This document shows, piece after piece, positions 6,954-8,733 of a stretch of 8,733 bases of DNA. Where the stretch lies: NCBI GenBank assembly GCA_021817875.1, contig JAKAFQ010000145.1, positions 1 through 8,733 on the forward strand, given 5' to 3'. The notes under the pieces are model-generated. The model ran no database searches and was not told the DNA's origin. It saw nothing but the letters and a program-made list of their open reading frames with translations. Position 1 is the first letter of the stretch. Each line of letters begins with the position of its first letter. A program made the translations under genes and the position numbers. Source of the stretch: Pseudomonadota bacterium (GTDB lineage: Bacteria > Pseudomonadota > Gammaproteobacteria > Steroidobacterales > Steroidobacteraceae).

Positions 6954-7474
6954 TGTTGCCCATCCTCGCCATTCTGAAATGGCTGCCGTGGCGGCTGATC
7001 GGCGTGGCTGCCTTGACACTCGCGGTGTTCGCGGGCGGCTATCGGTATGGCGAACAGCACGTCACGACCCAATGGGATGCCGAGAAGGCAGCGCAAGCCC
7101 AGGTCGTGGCCAAGCAGGCCGCGCAGGTCGCCGCCGTCACCACCCATCAATCCACCATCGATCAGGAGATTTCGAATGAATTTGAAACCGAGAAAGCCGA
7201 AATCGTGGCAGATCGCCGTCATCTGCTTGCCCGCGTTCCTCGGCGCGTGCGCCACCACGCCGCAACCCATTCCGGCGCAGTGCCCGAAGTTCCCGCCGGT
7301 GCCGCCCGAGTTGATGCAGCCTCCGCCGACGCTGTACCTGCTGCCGGACAGCAAGCCAGCGCAGCCACCTGCGAAAAGCTAGCCGACGATGCCGCGCAGA
7401 CGACGCTGATGGTGGTGGAGTTTCAGCGGTGGTATCGGGAGCAGGCGGCGGCATCTAGTCAGACCGGCCAATGA
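6953..7474 (+). CDS. Rz: i-spanin, Rz-like inner membrane subunit
   Basis: This 173-residue type II membrane protein is the inner-membrane half of the spanin complex, which disrupts the outer membrane in the final step of lysis. A single N-terminal membrane segment lies at about residues 13-31 (WRLIGVAALTLAVFAGGYR). It is followed by an Ala/Gln/Glu-rich helical region at about 39-95 that should form the periplasmic coiled coil, then a low-complexity Ala/Pro stretch and a C-terminal helix with C140 (ATCEKLADDA). The low-complexity part is where a second gene, Rz1, is read in another frame, which probably constrains the protein sequence. The start at 6953 overlaps the previous stop as TGATG and has GGGAGG at 6941-6946. 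Confidence 0.88.
   Translation: MLPILAILKWLPWRLIGVAALTLAVFAGGYRYGEQHVTTQWDAEKAAQAQVVAKQAAQVAAVTTHQSTIDQEISNEFETEKAEIVADRRHLLARVPRRVRHHAATHSGAVPEVPAGAARVDAASADAVPAAGQQASAATCEKLADDAAQTTLMVVEFQRWYREQAAASSQTGQ
7164..7168 (+). promoter_or_regulatory. Ribosome-binding site for embedded Rz1
   Basis: AGGAG lies 7 bases before the ATG at 7176, within the Rz coding sequence. It identifies the nested start and argues that the internal frame is translated. Confidence 0.8.
7176..7382 (+). CDS. Rz1: o-spanin, Rz1-like outer membrane lipoprotein (nested in Rz)
   Basis: This 68-residue lipoprotein is encoded wholly within the Rz gene in the +1 frame. The signal peptide runs through residues 1-24: a basic start (MNLKPRKPK), a hydrophobic core (IAVICLPAFL) and a lipobox L-G-A-C ending at C25, the expected lipidated residue. 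The mature part, about 44 residues, is strongly proline-rich (for example CPKFPPVPPELMQPPP), a hallmark of Rz1 proteins. The protein would sit in the inner leaflet of the outer membrane and bind the C-terminal part of the Rz protein across the periplasm. An AGGAG site at 7164-7168 supports the start. The frame is open upstream to 7047, but only the 7176 start gives a signal peptide. The stop is TAG at 7380-7382. Confidence 0.93.
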   Translation: MNLKPRKPKSWQIAVICLPAFLGACATTPQPIPAQCPKFPPVPPELMQPPPTLYLLPDSKPAQPPAKS

Positions 7475-7635
7475 ACACCACATCGCGCTACCGTCCGGTG
7501 CTGGCCACGCAGGCGGACGGGCAGCTCGCAGCCATCGCGGACTTCAAATTCAACCTCCGCGCCAAGATGCTGGCGTCAGATAGCCCAATGTTCGGTAGCC
7601 AAGTGCATTTCGTATCGTGTTTTCAGGATTTCTAG
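7471..7635 (+). pseudogene. Truncated phage late-operon gene after Rz
   Basis: The ATG at 7471 overlaps the Rz stop codon (ATGA), the same coupling used throughout this operon, but there is no clear ribosome-binding site. The reading frame gives MNTTSRYRPVLATQADGQLA and continues to about residue 36 with normal GC-rich phage codon use, then passes into A+T-richer sequence and stops at TAG (7633-7635) after 54 codons. The last residues (around FGSQVHFVSCFQDF) lie antisense to the 3' part of the metallo-beta-lactamase-fold gene and look like chance translation. I infer that a longer phage gene was cut by insertion or recombination. I do not recognise the family from the remaining residues. It could instead be a genuine short gene. 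Confidence 0.5.
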
Positions 7636-8563
7636 TTTCGGCATATGCATCGTTCTCAACATAAACGTGCATAAGATTGCTGTCGACATCAAGCACCACG
7701 TTTCCAGCTTGGTTGTTTGTGATTTTATCGAGCCCGCGCCGATTCCAGGCGTCATAAGCCAAGTGCCCTGAATTCGCCACTCCGAAGAGCGTCAGGCGCG
7801 GTTTCAAAACGTCCAGAAAATCCCAAGATCGCTCTGAGTCGCGTCCATGGTGTGGAGCAATGAGGATGTCGCAGTCTGCGACGTCAACGGCATGGTTTTC
7901 AAGAATGTGATTCCAGGTCGCATCATGAGAGTCGCCGGAAAATATGATCTTAAAACCGCCAGTGCGATAGATAATTACATATGAACAATCGTTGAAATCT
8001 TCACTATCATTGGCGTCATCAACCAAACTTTTAGTCGGTGCAATGATTTTCAAGCCATCGCCACCGCCTCCGTTGTCGTCTTCGTTCGCATACTTGAATA
8101 CCTTCCCAGCGAGAACCTTGAGGGTTGTGATTCCCGCTTCCTTGTCGTCGCGTACCTTCACATACCGGTCCCAATCCTCTTCTTTGTAGCCGTTGTATCC
8201 AGCAAATTCAGGCTTGGGCTTATTGGCTCCTGAGTGCCAGAAATTGTTGACCTCAACCTCGTCCAATAACGCATTAAAGCCATCCAAATGATCCATGTCA
8301 GGATGGGTTAGAATGAAGCGCCAGATCGAGTTGATTCCAAGGTTGGACAAGTAGGTTTGCGGCCTAGTCGGATAGGCCTTCATGTTGAAATTGCCACCCG
8401 CATTAGAACCAGCAAGGCCGGCTAACTTAATCAACCGACTGGTTGATTCTTGAACCGGTTGTATGTTGCCGCACGAAATGTCGATCATGCTCACACGACC
8501 GCTATTGTGCTGGACGATAATGCAGTCGCCCTCTCCGACGTTTAAAAAGTGTATCGTGGCCAT
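7550..8563 (-). CDS. ComEC/Rec2-like soluble metallo-beta-lactamase-fold hydrolase
   Basis: The product has 337 residues from the ATG at 8563, which is preceded on the minus strand by AGGAAAGGGA. The frame is open to 8587, but the extra residues have no support. It starts ATIHFLNVGEGDCIIVQ, typical of the ComEC C-terminal domain class (COG2333). Metal-site motifs are THPDMDHLDG at 86-95 (the HxDxDH form), FSGDSHDATW at 208-217, APHHGRDSERSW at 236-247 with H238 and H239, and NSGHLAYDAW at 264-273 with H267. A Gly-rich loop NGGGGDG lies at 164-170. There are no membrane segments or signal peptide, so unlike ComEC it is a cytoplasmic stand-alone enzyme, probably a nuclease or phosphodiesterase. 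It is lower in GC than the phage genes and faces the late operon, which points to acquired cargo. The last 12-15 residues may come from antisense phage sequence. Confidence 0.85.
   Translation of the reverse strand: MATIHFLNVGEGDCIIVQHNSGRVSMIDISCGNIQPVQESTSRLIKLAGLAGSNAGGNFNMKAYPTRPQTYLSNLGINSIWRFILTHPDMDHLDGFNALLDEVEVNNFWHSGANKPKPEFAGYNGYKEEDWDRYVKVRDDKEAGITTLKVLAGKVFKYANEDDNGGGGDGLKIIAPTKSLVDDANDSEDFNDCSYVIIYRTGGFKIIFSGDSHDATWNHILENHAVDVADCDILIAPHHGRDSERSWDFLDVLKPRLTLFGVANSGHLAYDAWNRRGLDKITNNQAGNVVLDVDSNLMHVYVENDAYAETRNPENTIRNALGYRTLGYLTPASWRGG
7560..7610. other. Probable recombination junction between phage and cargo DNA
   Basis: Base composition changes here from strongly GC-rich to visibly richer in A+T. 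The coupled plus-strand phage ORF loses its character in the same place, and the minus-strand cargo gene reads its last 15 or so codons into it. I see no clear inverted terminal repeats, target-site duplication or tRNA gene in the window that would name the mechanism. Confidence 0.5.
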
Positions 8564-8567
8564 GGTG

Positions 8568-8577
8568 TCCCTTTCCT
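8568..8577 (-). promoter_or_regulatory. Ribosome-binding site deciding the start of the MBL-fold gene
   Basis: Read on the minus strand, AGGAAAGGGA lies 4 bases before the ATG at 8563. It favours this start over the in-frame alternative at 8587, which has no comparable site. Confidence 0.65.
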
Positions 8578-8638
8578 GGAATCGCAAGTAGTACGCATGG
8601 CGTCGAATACTCTCTTGTCCAAACCTGTTCCCATTCTT

Positions 8639-8733
8639 CTAACGTAGCCCCTTAAAGCCCGGTCGATACAGATTTCGAAGGGTATCGGCATTCATCGAAA
8701 GCCAGTGACTTTTCCGCGTCACGAAATCGATTT
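8639..8733 (-). CDS. Possible 3' end of an upstream cargo ORF (partial)
   Basis: On the minus strand the frame is open from the window edge to TAG at 8641-8639 and gives 30 residues ending in TLRNLYRPGFKGLR. The stretch has a plausible protein composition, but it is too short to recognise or to prove coding. It lies in the same frame as the MBL-fold gene, about 75 bases upstream. If real, it would be the last part of a partner gene in the same minus-strand operon. It might also be part of a once longer MBL-fold ORF that now carries a stop. The 75 bases in between contain no promoter I can call with confidence. Confidence 0.25.
   Translation of the reverse strand, partial: IDFVTRKSHWLSMNADTLRNLYRPGFKGLR

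Noticed and set aside
7992..8189. Plus-strand ORF of 65 codons inside the MBL-fold gene
   Set aside because: Serine-rich antisense frame over conserved MBL-fold sequence, with no supporting start site.
8581..8640. Possible minus-strand promoter with a TTGGAC -35-like element
   Set aside because: No acceptable -10 hexamer at 16-18 bases from it, so I do not call a promoter.
1..8733. CRISPR array, tRNA or rRNA genes
   Set aside because: No regularly spaced repeats, cloverleaf-like segments or rRNA-like stretches were seen on either strand.

Overview
The window is the 3' end of the late region of a tailed phage, most likely a prophage of a siphovirus type, carried by a GC-rich proteobacterium. 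From about 1 to 7,560 the sequence is strongly GC-rich, the genes are packed head to tail on the plus strand with ATGA or TGATG overlaps, and every recognisable product is a phage tail or lysis protein. The lysis cassette ends in a two-component Rz/Rz1 spanin, which implies a Gram-negative host. The host genus cannot be read from this sequence.

Bases 1-5,398 hold the tail tip and fibre module. It contains, in order, the 3' end of a DUF2460 (TIGR02217) distal tail protein, a DUF2163 (TIGR02218, 'BR0599 family') tail hub protein with four conserved cysteines, an NlpC/P60 peptidase (TIGR02219-like), an 889-residue tail tip/host-specificity protein and a 363-residue tail fibre-like protein. The first four follow the gene order of the gene transfer agent (GTA) baseplate: Dit, hub, peptidase, large tip protein. 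A strong intrinsic terminator (5,424-5,445) closes this module.

Bases 5,466-7,474 hold a lysis cassette with an extra gene. It contains a small single-span membrane protein, a phospholipase D-fold protein with one HKD-like motif, a GH24 lysozyme with the E-x8-D-x5-T triad, a two-span holin candidate, an i-spanin (Rz), and an o-spanin lipoprotein (Rz1) nested entirely inside Rz in another frame. The holin would open the inner membrane, the lysozyme would cut peptidoglycan and the spanins would disrupt the outer membrane. The role of the PLD-fold protein is not obvious.

From about 7,560-7,610 the sequence changes character and becomes visibly richer in A+T. A coupled phage ORF that starts at 7,471 runs into this material and stops after 54 codons, so it looks truncated at a recombination or insertion junction. 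Beyond it, on the minus strand, lies a soluble metallo-beta-lactamase-fold protein of the ComEC/Rec2 C-terminal type (8,563-7,550). Just upstream of it is the possible 3' end of another minus-strand ORF that leaves the window. This segment looks like horizontally acquired cargo at the edge of the phage late operon. Its function, possibly defence-like, is unproven.
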